Shown piece by piece: positions 6,743 through 14,530 of a stretch of 19,392 nucleotides of DNA. Source of the stretch: Oscillospiraceae bacterium. GTDB taxonomy: Bacteria > Bacillota > Clostridia > Oscillospirales > Ruminococcaceae. Location of the stretch: assembly GCA_020024615.1 (NCBI GenBank), contig JAHHTP010000027.1:1-19392 (forward strand), read 5' to 3'. Position 1 is the stretch's first letter. Each line of letters begins with the position of its first letter. The notes under the pieces are model-generated. The model was not told the origin of the DNA. It was given only the letters and a program-made list of their open reading frames with translations, and made no database searches. Both the position numbers and the translations under genes were made by a program.

Positions 6743-6825
6743 TTCTGTGTGATAAAGTTGGTATGTGCATTTGGCTTTGCGCATAGGCTGTAACACTGAA
6801 TACCAATTGGTAAAATGAAAGGGGT

Positions 6826-7920
6826 ATGGTGTTATTGCGGCGAGGTTTTATATATCTTTGTGTGGTAATGTTGATGGCATGTATGGTTTCATCTGCATCG
6901 GTATGTAATGTTTTTGCGACCGATATATCGGCAAAGGCATATTTGGTGATGGAAAGTTCCTGTGGTCAAATTACTGCGGCAAAAAACGAAAAAGAACGAC
7001 TTCCTATGGCAAGCACAACAAAGGTTATGACAGCATATCTGGCATTACAGCAGGAAAATTTATATGAAGAATTTGAAGTGGATCCCGCTGCAATTCAGGT
7101 AGAGGGAACTTCTATGGGGCTGATGGTAGGCGATACTGTGACGCTTTATGATCTGGCTTGTGGCATGCTTCTTGCAAGTGGGAATGATGCTGCAAATGCT
7201 GCTGCGGTAAAAATTGCAGGAAGTATAGATGGTTTTGCCATGATGATGAATGATACCGCTGTGCAGCTTGGTATGCAGGATTCACATTTTTGTAATCCGT
7301 CAGGACTTCCAGACGACAATCATTATTCCACTGCGTATGATATGGCTGTATTAACAGCTGCTGCGTTGCAGAATCCGTTGTTTGCAGAGATCTGTTCTGC
7401 GCAGAAACATACGGTGCAGATATCGGGGCAGAGACGAACACTCAGCAATCACAACAAATTGCTGAAAATATATGATGGCTGTATCGGGGTAAAGACTGGA
7501 TTTACCAAAAAGGCAGGTCGTTGCCTGGTATCTGCAGCCAAGAAAGAGGATATTACGCTGATCTGTGTGACATTGTCGGCTCCAGATGACTGGAATGACC
7601 ACAGAAAATTGTTGGATGCAGGGTTTGAACAAGTGGAACAGATTGAATTAAAACCACAGCAGCGGGAATTTGAAGTGAATGTGGTTGGTGGTCATTCAGA
7701 TACTGTGCAAGCGTATGTATTGGGCACACAGAAAATCTGTCTGACAGAGCAGCAATGCCAAGACATTTCTCAGAAATGGCAGATGCAGGCATTTTATTTT
7801 GCACCGGTATATGCTGGTGAAATGCTGGGACAGGTACGATATTTTTATAAAGGCAGAGAGATTGCAAGCCAACCAGTATTAGCGGCAGAAAGCTGCGGAT
7901 ACAGGGAAGCTGCTTCATAA
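6826..7920 (+). CDS. D-alanyl-D-alanine carboxypeptidase, S11 family (DacF-like)
   Basis: This penicillin-binding protein removes the terminal D-alanine of peptidoglycan stem peptides outside the membrane. The 364-aa protein has a signal peptide (hydrophobic about 7-26, likely cut after VFA at 31), then the three active-site motifs in order: STTK (S63 nucleophile, K66), SGN (118-120) and KTG (223-225). A C-terminal beta domain of the PBP5 type follows (about 275-350). The end (ESCGYREAAS) does not look like the amphipathic anchor helix of many relatives. The start is ambiguous: GAAAGGGG ends one base before ATG 6826, so GTG 6829 or TTG 6835, both in frame and within the signal peptide, may be used. 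An S11 enzyme beside the ytfI/ytfJ pair suggests a role in spore cortex or general wall maturation. Confidence 0.93.
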   Translation: MVLLRRGFIYLCVVMLMACMVSSASVCNVFATDISAKAYLVMESSCGQITAAKNEKERLPMASTTKVMTAYLALQQENLYEEFEVDPAAIQVEGTSMGLMVGDTVTLYDLACGMLLASGNDAANAAAVKIAGSIDGFAMMMNDTAVQLGMQDSHFCNPSGLPDDNHYSTAYDMAVLTAAALQNPLFAEICSAQKHTVQISGQRRTLSNHNKLLKIYDGCIGVKTGFTKKAGRCLVSAAKKEDITLICVTLSAPDDWNDHRKLLDAGFEQVEQIELKPQQREFEVNVVGGHSDTVQAYVLGTQKICLTEQQCQDISQKWQMQAFYFAPVYAGEMLGQVRYFYKGREIASQPVLAAESCGYREAAS

Positions 7921-7955
7921 TGAGAATAAAAATTTTAGGAAAGTGAAAAAAGAAT

Positions 7956-8693
7956 ATGCAGGAAAGAATTCAGAAAGTAATGGCACAGTGCGGTTATTGT
8001 TCCCGTAGAAAAGCGGAAGAACTGATCGCAGCACATAAAGTAAAGGTAAATGGTCATCCAGCTTTGATTGGTCAGAAGGTAGACCCGAATCGTGATATTA
8101 TCACGGTTGGTGAGGAAAGAATCTACTATGATCGCAAAAAAGAGCAGCTGTATTTGATGATGTATAAACCGCGTGGTTATATTACTACCACTTCGGATGA
8201 AAAGGGCAGACGCTGTGTTATGGATTTGCTGCCGGAGCTTTCCACCCGTGTTTATCCAATTGGCCGGTTGGATGTCAATTCGGAAGGTTTGTTGTTATTT
8301 ACCAGTGATGGTACTTTTGCTAATGACATGATGCATCCAAGCCGTCATGTATCCAAGACATATCGTGTAACGGTTCGACAGGATGTTACCGATGAGATTG
8401 CAGCACAGCTTGCCGCAGGTGTGTATATTGATGGAAGAAAAACTGCTCCGGCTGAGGTTAGAGTATTATCCAAAGCAGAGGGCAGAGTGGTGATGGAAGT
8501 TGTTATCCGAGAAGGTAGAAACCGCCAAGTTCGTAAAATGTGTGAGTCGGTCGGTCTGGAAGTAGCCAGATTAAAAAGAACCGCAATCGGACCGCTGCGT
8601 TTGGGTATGCTGAAACCAGGTGAGGTCAGACAGCTTTCGAAAGAAGAACTGCGCGCAATTCGTGCGGCTGTAAAGAAACCGGAGAGAAAATAA
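7956..8693 (+). CDS. rluB: Pseudouridine synthase, RsuA/RluB family
   Basis: The enzyme converts a uridine of rRNA (in RluB, the 23S rRNA) to pseudouridine. The 245-aa protein begins with an S4 RNA-binding domain (about 3-60: RIQKVMAQCGYCSRRKAEELI, the lead helix) and continues with the synthase domain. Its catalytic aspartate is D106 in GRLDVNSEGLLLFT (103-116). YKPRGYITTTSDE (70-82), HVSKTYRV and the C-terminal EGRNRQVRKMC motif confirm the family. The tail is basic. AGGAAAGTGA lies about 10 bases before the ATG, and only 35 bases separate it from the carboxypeptidase. Assignment to RluB rather than RsuA rests on its Firmicutes context near scpAB. Confidence 0.92.
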   Translation: MQERIQKVMAQCGYCSRRKAEELIAAHKVKVNGHPALIGQKVDPNRDIITVGEERIYYDRKKEQLYLMMYKPRGYITTTSDEKGRRCVMDLLPELSTRVYPIGRLDVNSEGLLLFTSDGTFANDMMHPSRHVSKTYRVTVRQDVTDEIAAQLAAGVYIDGRKTAPAEVRVLSKAEGRVVMEVVIREGRNRQVRKMCESVGLEVARLKRTAIGPLRLGMLKPGEVRQLSKEELRAIRAAVKKPERK

Positions 8694-8713
8694 AAGTTCA
8701 TTGGATTTTAGGA

Positions 8714-8785
8714 ATTGAAATCGTGTCTGCATGAGAGAACGGAATTGGTATGGTGAGCGGAACAGCAGACAAATACGATTTTTGA
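8714..8785 (+). promoter_or_regulatory. Potential long-range hairpin in the rnj leader
   Basis: Within the 116-base rluB-rnj gap, AAATCG followed by TGTCTGC (ending 8730) can pair with GCAGACA (8765-8771) and, after a 4-base bulge (AATA), with CGATTT (from 8776). This gives 13 pairs around a 34-base loop, followed by a short T run (CGATTTTTG). It could be a leader structure, a weak attenuator or a processing site. The arrangement is seen by eye and no energy was computed. Confidence 0.35.
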
Positions 8786-8809
8786 ATGAGTTAGAGAGAG
8801 TGATTAGAA

Positions 8810-10642
8810 TTGGCAGTACAGAGATCGAAAAATAACAATAAATGGAGTAATGCAGAAGCACAGAAACAGCAGGTGGCAAACGGGATCGAATCACCGCATG
8901 ATATCACCGCCTTAAACTTTTCGCAAAACTATGTAAAGGTCAGTAACGAAAAGGTAAAAAATAAAAAGAATCGAGAAGGCAATGTGCCGAAGGTTAAAAT
9001 TATCCCGTTGGGCGGATTAAATGAGATCGGAAAAAACCTAACGGTATATGAATACGAAAATGATATTGTAGTAGTTGACTGTGGCCTGAAATTCCCGGAT
9101 AGCGATATGCCGGGTGTTGATATGGTCATTCCAGATTTTACCTATCTGGAAAAAAATGCAGGTAAAATTCGTGCGCTGGTTGTTACCCACGGACATGAGG
9201 ACCATATTGGTGCAATTCCGTATTTATTAAAACGCATTAGTGTTCCGATTTATGCAACCAGATTGACGGTTGCGCTGATTGAAGGAAAATTAAAAGAGCA
9301 TGGACTTCTGGGTTCTACTCAGATTCACACCATTCAGGATGGCGAGACCATTAAAGCAGGCTGTATGCGTGTGGAATTTATTCATGTTAATCATTCCATC
9401 CCGGATGCAGTTGCAATGGCAATTTTTACACCAGCAGGCATCATCGTGCATACAGGTGACTTTAAGATTGACTATACGCCGATTGAAAGTAAAATGATCA
9501 ATTTAGGCAGACTGGCGCAGTTGGGTGAAAAAGGCGTGTTGGCTTTGCTGGCGGATTCCACCAATGCCGAGCGTCCGGGAGCGACTATGACGGAACGCAA
9601 GGTAGGTCAGTCTTTCCGTAGTCTGTTCCGTGATGCGGAGGGCAGAAGAATTATTATTGCTACCTTTGCATCCAACATTCATCGTATTCAGCAAATTATT
9701 GATTGTGCGCAGGAATTTGGCCGAAAAGTTGCGGTTTCGGGTCGAAGTATGGAGTCTGCGGTGCAAATTGCCAAAGAATTGGGCTATTTAAAAGCGGAGG
9801 ACGGCTTAATCATTACGCTGGATGATATGAATCATTATCGCAGTGAGGAAATTGTATTGATTACGACCGGAAGCCAGGGTGAGCCGATGGCTGCTTTGTC
9901 CCGTATGGCGACGGGGGATCACCGAAAAGTAGGTATTTCCAAAGATGATTTTATTATCATTTCTGCTACTCCGATTCCGGGCAATGAAAAACATGTAACC
10001 CGCGTTGTCAATGATTTATTGAAGCTGGGTGCAGAGGTTATTTACGAGAGTATGTATGAGGTTCATGTTTCGGGTCATGCTTGCCAGGATGAGCTTCGTG
10101 TTGTACACTCCTTGGTAAAACCGAAATATTTTATTCCGATTCATGGTGAATATAAGCATCTGCGTGCACATGCGAAGGTTGCGGCTTCCTTGGGCATGCC
10201 AGAGGAGAATATTTATATTGGTGAGATCGGCGATGTGATTGAGGTTTCCCAGCGGGAAATGAAAGTTAGTGGAACAGTTGATGCAGGCCGTGTCTTGGTT
10301 GATGGACTGGGTGTCGGCGATGTCGGTTCGATTGTACTGCGTGATAGAAGACATCTGGCACAGGATGGCCTGATTATTGTTGTGGTTACCATTGAGAGTG
10401 TCAGCGGTATGATTATTTCTGGCCCGGATATTGTATCCCGTGGTTTTGTCTATGTAAGAGAGGCAGAGGAACTAATGGATGAATCCCGCGCAATTGTTAA
10501 GACGGTTCTGGAAAACTGTCTTGCATCCAGCAAAACTGACTGGTCTACCATTAAACTGCGTGTAAGGGATGAGCTATCCGCTTATATCTTCAAGCAGACC
10601 AGAAGAGCCCCGATGATTTTACCGATTATTATGGAAATTTGA
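8810..10642 (+). CDS. rnjA: Ribonuclease J
   Basis: RNase J is a metallo-beta-lactamase/beta-CASP nuclease that degrades and matures RNA from the 5' end and also cuts internally. From TTG 8810 the product is 610 aa. The catalytic core shows HGHEDH (127-132, zinc ligands), H195 in VNHSIPDA, D217 in HTGDFKID and the late PIHGEY motif. A beta-CASP region and a C-terminal domain bring the core to about 550 aa, the usual length. The first 58 residues are a polar N/K/Q-rich extension absent from typical family starts. An in-frame stop lies two codons before TTG 8810, with only GAGAGTGAT as a binding site; GTG 8984, behind GAGAAGG, would give a 552-aa protein. I keep the longer form because the reading frame stays open, but the start is unsure. 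Confidence 0.93.
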   Translation: MAVQRSKNNNKWSNAEAQKQQVANGIESPHDITALNFSQNYVKVSNEKVKNKKNREGNVPKVKIIPLGGLNEIGKNLTVYEYENDIVVVDCGLKFPDSDMPGVDMVIPDFTYLEKNAGKIRALVVTHGHEDHIGAIPYLLKRISVPIYATRLTVALIEGKLKEHGLLGSTQIHTIQDGETIKAGCMRVEFIHVNHSIPDAVAMAIFTPAGIIVHTGDFKIDYTPIESKMINLGRLAQLGEKGVLALLADSTNAERPGATMTERKVGQSFRSLFRDAEGRRIIIATFASNIHRIQQIIDCAQEFGRKVAVSGRSMESAVQIAKELGYLKAEDGLIITLDDMNHYRSEEIVLITTGSQGEPMAALSRMATGDHRKVGISKDDFIIISATPIPGNEKHVTRVVNDLLKLGAEVIYESMYEVHVSGHACQDELRVVHSLVKPKYFIPIHGEYKHLRAHAKVAASLGMPEENIYIGEIGDVIEVSQREMKVSGTVDAGRVLVDGLGVGDVGSIVLRDRRHLAQDGLIIVVVTIESVSGMIISGPDIVSRGFVYVREAEELMDESRAIVKTVLENCLASSKTDWSTIKLRVRDELSAYIFKQTRRAPMILPIIMEI

Positions 10643-10691
10643 TGTGACTGATTATGGAGGTTGTTGATTTCTTTAAGGAAGGTCAGAGAAA

Positions 10692-12680
10692 ATGAAACGA
10701 AAGAAACGAGGACAGCATAAACAGCGGGCGCGCGATATCTGGATGATTCGTCCGGCTTATGTTCTGCTTATGGTGCTTACGGTTGCCCAGACAGCTATGC
10801 TGTATTACTATAAAGAACATTTGGCCTATCTGTTGCTTCCGATTGTTTTGTTGTTGGTCGGATACTGTATTTACCGGCTGTTGGAAATGCAGCAGGATAT
10901 TTACCGTTCGGTGCGGATGGCAGATAAGGAGATGGAAAAACGCTCTGGTCATTTGATTTCTTTCCCTATGCCGGCGCTGATTATCAATGACAAAGAAGAA
11001 ATATTATGGTATAATGAAACTTTCCGAAGGGAGGTTTTATCTGGACATGATATTTTCTTAAAACCGATTGATGGTGAGATTGACACGCCGCTTCAACAAA
11101 TTGCAGGTGAACCGGGTAAAATCATTAGATGCCATGGAAAATATTATCAGGCATATCTGATGGATTTGCCGGCTGGGGAAAATCAGCCGGCGTCCAGAAT
11201 GCTATGGATGCTGGATGTTACGGTTTTACAAAAAACTTCGCTGAAATATGCGGCTTCCTGTCCTATGGTGCTGACGCTAATGGTGGACAGTTACGATGAA
11301 TGCATTCGAAATCTAAGCGACCGTGAGCGTATTTCGATGATCAGTGATTTGCAGAAACTGATTCAGGATCTAGCGGATAATTGTCAAGCTTTTGTACAGC
11401 GGATGCATGATAATCGTTATATGCTGGTGATGGAAAACCGATATATTGAAGAATTGAAGCGAGAGCGTTTTCCAATTCTTGATCAGGTGAAAACGCTGGC
11501 ACCGGCGAACACTGTGCCACTTACACTATCTATCGGTATTGGCAAAATGCTGGATTCTTTACAGCAGGCTCAGGAGGATTCCAGACAGGCTCTTGACATG
11601 GCTCTCGGTCGCGGTGGTGATCAGGTTGCGTTAAAGGCAGAAGGCGGGTATGAGTTCTTTGGTGGTGCATCTACTGGACTGGAAAAGCATACCAAGGTTA
11701 AAACGCGAATTGTTGCCAATGCGCTGGTAGAATTGATTAAGCAGAGTCAGAATGTCATGGTTATGGGACACAAATTTGCTGATCTGGATGCGATTGGATC
11801 CGCAGTCGGCATGACGCAGATTGCACGCAGTTTGAGCAAGGATGCGTTTGTCGTGTTGGATTATCAGCGTTGTCTGGGGCCGGAGGTTGTAGACCGGCTG
11901 CTGGAAAACGGTGATATGCATGGATGCTTTTTATCTCCAGAGCAGGCTCTTTCGTTTATCAATGATAAAACACTTTTAATTATTGTGGATACCCATTCAA
12001 AAATGCTTGTAGAAAGTGAAGTTGTATACAAGCGGTGTAAAAATATTGTTGTAATCGACCATCATCGAAAGACGGTTAATTACATAGAAAATACGGCGGT
12101 ATTTTATCATGAACCATACGCTTCATCTGCATCGGAACTTGTCACTGAGCTGATACCATATATTCGCGAATGCAAGTTAAACAGCGTGCAGGCAGAGGCT
12201 TTGCTTGCTGGTATTACACTGGATACCAAAAACTTTATTCTGCATACTGGTGTACGAACCTTTGAGGCTGCTGCTTATCTGCGAAAATGTGGTGCTGATA
12301 CCGTTGCGGTAAGAAAATTATTTGCTACAACCATGATGGAATATCAGAATCGTTCTAAAATTGTAGCTTCGGCGGTTTTACACAGACGATGTGCCATTGC
12401 GGTGTGCGATTTTGCATCGGATAATGTGCGTATTGTATGTGCGCAAGCAGCGGATGAATTATTGAATATCAGTGATGTGGATGCGGCGTTTGTATTATTC
12501 CAGACCGGCGATATTGTGAATATATCGGCGCGTTCAATGGGAGTTCTGAATGTACAGGTTCTTATGGAAAAAGCGGGTGGCGGTGGACATCATACGATGG
12601 CGGCTGCACAGATTAAAAATACCACACTTGATCAAGCAAAACAGGATCTAATCGGTTATATCGATGAGATCTATCAATAA
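10692..12680 (+). CDS. gdpP: Cyclic di-AMP phosphodiesterase GdpP (DHH/DHHA1)
   Basis: GdpP hydrolyses cyclic di-AMP to pApA and so controls potassium and osmotic balance and wall stress responses. The 662-aa membrane protein follows the family plan: two N-terminal helices (about 20-38 and 44-62), a PAS-like domain (about 85-180), a degenerate GGDEF domain (about 185-325) lacking GGDEF itself, then DHH and DHHA1 domains. Metal-site motifs are GHKFADLDAIGSA (359-371), VDTH (432-435), IDHHRK (455-460), SSASELVTEL (478-487) and the substrate loop GGGGHH (629-634). Length is normal. AAGGAAGG precedes the ATG by nine bases. The order gdpP-rplI-dnaB matches Bacillus (yybT-rplI-dnaC). A 13-codon open frame just upstream ends in an ATGA overlap with this start. 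Confidence 0.96.
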   Translation: MKRKKRGQHKQRARDIWMIRPAYVLLMVLTVAQTAMLYYYKEHLAYLLLPIVLLLVGYCIYRLLEMQQDIYRSVRMADKEMEKRSGHLISFPMPALIINDKEEILWYNETFRREVLSGHDIFLKPIDGEIDTPLQQIAGEPGKIIRCHGKYYQAYLMDLPAGENQPASRMLWMLDVTVLQKTSLKYAASCPMVLTLMVDSYDECIRNLSDRERISMISDLQKLIQDLADNCQAFVQRMHDNRYMLVMENRYIEELKRERFPILDQVKTLAPANTVPLTLSIGIGKMLDSLQQAQEDSRQALDMALGRGGDQVALKAEGGYEFFGGASTGLEKHTKVKTRIVANALVELIKQSQNVMVMGHKFADLDAIGSAVGMTQIARSLSKDAFVVLDYQRCLGPEVVDRLLENGDMHGCFLSPEQALSFINDKTLLIIVDTHSKMLVESEVVYKRCKNIVVIDHHRKTVNYIENTAVFYHEPYASSASELVTELIPYIRECKLNSVQAEALLAGITLDTKNFILHTGVRTFEAAAYLRKCGADTVAVRKLFATTMMEYQNRSKIVASAVLHRRCAIAVCDFASDNVRIVCAQAADELLNISDVDAAFVLFQTGDIVNISARSMGVLNVQVLMEKAGGGGHHTMAAAQIKNTTLDQAKQDLIGYIDEIYQ

Positions 12681-12711
12681 AAAATCATATTTTGAAAAGG
12701 AAGGATTTATT

Positions 12712-13152
12712 ATGGAAATTATCTTAGTTCAGGATGTAAAAGGAACTGGTAAAAAAGGCGACCAGGTAAATGTAAAGGATGGATATGCAAGACATCTGTT
12801 GACCAAGCAGCTTGCAATCGAAGCGAATGCACAGAATAAAAACGATCGCAAAACGCAGCAGGATGCAAAAGACTATCATGCACAGGTTGAACTGGACAAT
12901 GCAAAAGCACTTGCCAAAGAAATCGACGGTAAAAAAGTTACTTTACAGGCAAAAGCGGGTGCAGGTGGTAAATTATTCGGTAGCGTAACTGCAAAAGAGG
13001 TTGCAGCTGCAATTTCTGCTTCTTGTGGGCAGGAGATTAACAAGAAAAAAGTTGCATTAAAGACCGACATTAAGGCATTCGGCACTTACAGCTGCGAGGT
13101 TAAACTGCATGCTGGTGTAAGCGCAACCGTTACCATTGAAGTAGTTGAGTAA
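12712..13152 (+). CDS. rplI: 50S ribosomal protein L9
   Basis: L9 binds 23S rRNA with its N-terminal domain and spans to a second domain by a long helix. The 146-aa product starts MEIILVQDVKGTGKKGDQV and shows the family signature VKDGYARHLLTKQLA (21-35), the charged central helix (about 40-75) and a C-terminal domain with GGKLFGSVTAKEVAAAI (85-101). The length is normal. The frame is open upstream to an ATG at 12664, but that would overlap gdpP and add a non-family tail. The ATG at 12712 sits behind AAGGAAGG at a normal distance and is the true start. It lies 31 bases after gdpP and 25 before dnaB, in the conserved Firmicutes order. Confidence 0.98.
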   Translation: MEIILVQDVKGTGKKGDQVNVKDGYARHLLTKQLAIEANAQNKNDRKTQQDAKDYHAQVELDNAKALAKEIDGKKVTLQAKAGAGGKLFGSVTAKEVAAAISASCGQEINKKKVALKTDIKAFGTYSCEVKLHAGVSATVTIEVVE

Positions 13153-13177
13153 AATTTGCAGAGAGGAGTAAGCCGCA

Positions 13178-14530
13178 ATGCCGGAGTTGACTAATTTACC
13201 CAATAACTTGGATGCGGAAAAATCGGTATTGGGCGGACTCATTCTGGAGCCAGAATCCTTCACCGAGGTGCTGCCGTTGATATCCTCGGCAGAAATGTTC
13301 TATTTATCGTTGCATCAGGAGATGTTCTCCTGTCTGATGAATATGTACAGCACAGGCATGCCGATTGATAATGTTACCTTTGCGGAGGAAATTTTTCGTA
13401 CTGGTGTGTTTGAAAGCCGTGAGGATGCCAATAATTACATTAACCAGCTGTTAATGTTGGTTCCGTCTACTGCAAACATCGAAAGTTATGCAAAGATAGT
13501 ACAGGACAAGTATTATTTAAGGCGGTTGATGGTCTTTTCTAATCAGCTTTTAGAGGAATCTTCCCAGACTGACAGTGAGGCCATCAAGCTGCTGGATAAC
13601 GCAGAACAGAAGCTATATGATATTCGCCGTGGTAGAGACAGTGCATCACTTGTCAGCATTCGAGAGGCGGTTACCAATTATTATGATCATCTAATGAAGC
13701 TTACTTCAGCTGATCCAGGTGATCAAGCTGGATTTTCAACCGGATTTCGTACAGTGGATGCCATCATAGGCGGACTGAATAAAAGTGACCTGATTCTGGT
13801 TGCAGGCCGACCAGGTATGGGCAAATCAAGTTTTGCGGTAAATATCGCCACGAATGTGGCGTTGAAGCAGAAAAAAGATGTGGTCATCTTTAACTTGGAA
13901 ATGTCGGTTGAGCAGATCACAGCCCGTATTTTATCTTCTTTATCAGGTATTCGCAACGACAAGTTCCGCAGTGGTGATCTTGATCCACAGGAATGGGTGA
14001 CATTATGTGAGGCTGCCGATCATTTGAGTCAGCAGACAATTTATCTGGATGATACAGCTGATATTACAGCACAGCAAATGAAAGCAAAATTGCGCCGTGT
14101 ACCGAATTTGGGACTTGTAGTGATTGACTATTTACAGCTTATGTCTACTGGTGGGAAGCCAAATGACAACCGTGTACAGGAGATTTCCCAGATTACCCGA
14201 AGTCTTAAAATTATGGCAAAGGAACTGGATGTGCCAATTATTCTTTTGTCACAGCTTTCTCGTGCAACAGAAGGGCGTCAAGGGCATCGACCGATGCTGT
14301 CCGACTTGCGTGAATCGGGCTCGATTGAGCAGGATGCAGATATTGTTATGCTGTTATATCGTGAGGGATATTATGATAAGGAATGCAAGATGCCGAATCT
14401 GGCACAGTGTATTGTGGCTAAAAACCGTCACGGTGCAACGGCAGAAGCAGACCTAATGTGGTGCGGCGAACGTACCAGTTTCGCTGATTCAGAACTGGAG
14501 AGAAATGAAGACGATTACCCAAGTTATTGA
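13178..14530 (+). CDS. dnaB: Replicative DNA helicase DnaB (DnaC in Bacillus)
   Basis: The hexameric helicase unwinds DNA ahead of the replication fork and binds primase through its N-terminal domain. The 450-aa protein begins with the expected NLDAEKSVLGGLIL (10-23). The RecA-like motor carries Walker A AGRPGMGKSS (209-218, K216), catalytic E241 in NLEMS, Walker B VVIDYLQLM (314-322, D317), and LSDLRESGSIEQDADIV (374-390), followed by KNRHGATAEADLMW (415-428) near the ATPase end. No intein or insertion is present, which DnaB genes sometimes have. GAGGAG precedes the ATG by about 10 bases. Its last 26 bases overlap tilS, which replaces the more usual adjacency to other genes in Bacillus. Confidence 0.98.
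   Translation: MPELTNLPNNLDAEKSVLGGLILEPESFTEVLPLISSAEMFYLSLHQEMFSCLMNMYSTGMPIDNVTFAEEIFRTGVFESREDANNYINQLLMLVPSTANIESYAKIVQDKYYLRRLMVFSNQLLEESSQTDSEAIKLLDNAEQKLYDIRRGRDSASLVSIREAVTNYYDHLMKLTSADPGDQAGFSTGFRTVDAIIGGLNKSDLILVAGRPGMGKSSFAVNIATNVALKQKKDVVIFNLEMSVEQITARILSSLSGIRNDKFRSGDLDPQEWVTLCEAADHLSQQTIYLDDTADITAQQMKAKLRRVPNLGLVVIDYLQLMSTGGKPNDNRVQEISQITRSLKIMAKELDVPIILLSQLSRATEGRQGHRPMLSDLRESGSIEQDADIVMLLYREGYYDKECKMPNLAQCIVAKNRHGATAEADLMWCGERTSFADSELERNEDDYPSY

Noticed and set aside
6781..6818. Sigma-F-like promoter before the carboxypeptidase (GCATA and GGTAAAAT)
   Set aside because: The two words are about 23 bases apart, too far for a sporulation sigma-factor promoter, and the -10 match is incomplete.
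12664..12711. Upstream ATG for rplI inside gdpP
   Set aside because: It adds 16 residues not found in L9, overlaps gdpP, and the ATG at 12712 has the ribosome binding site.
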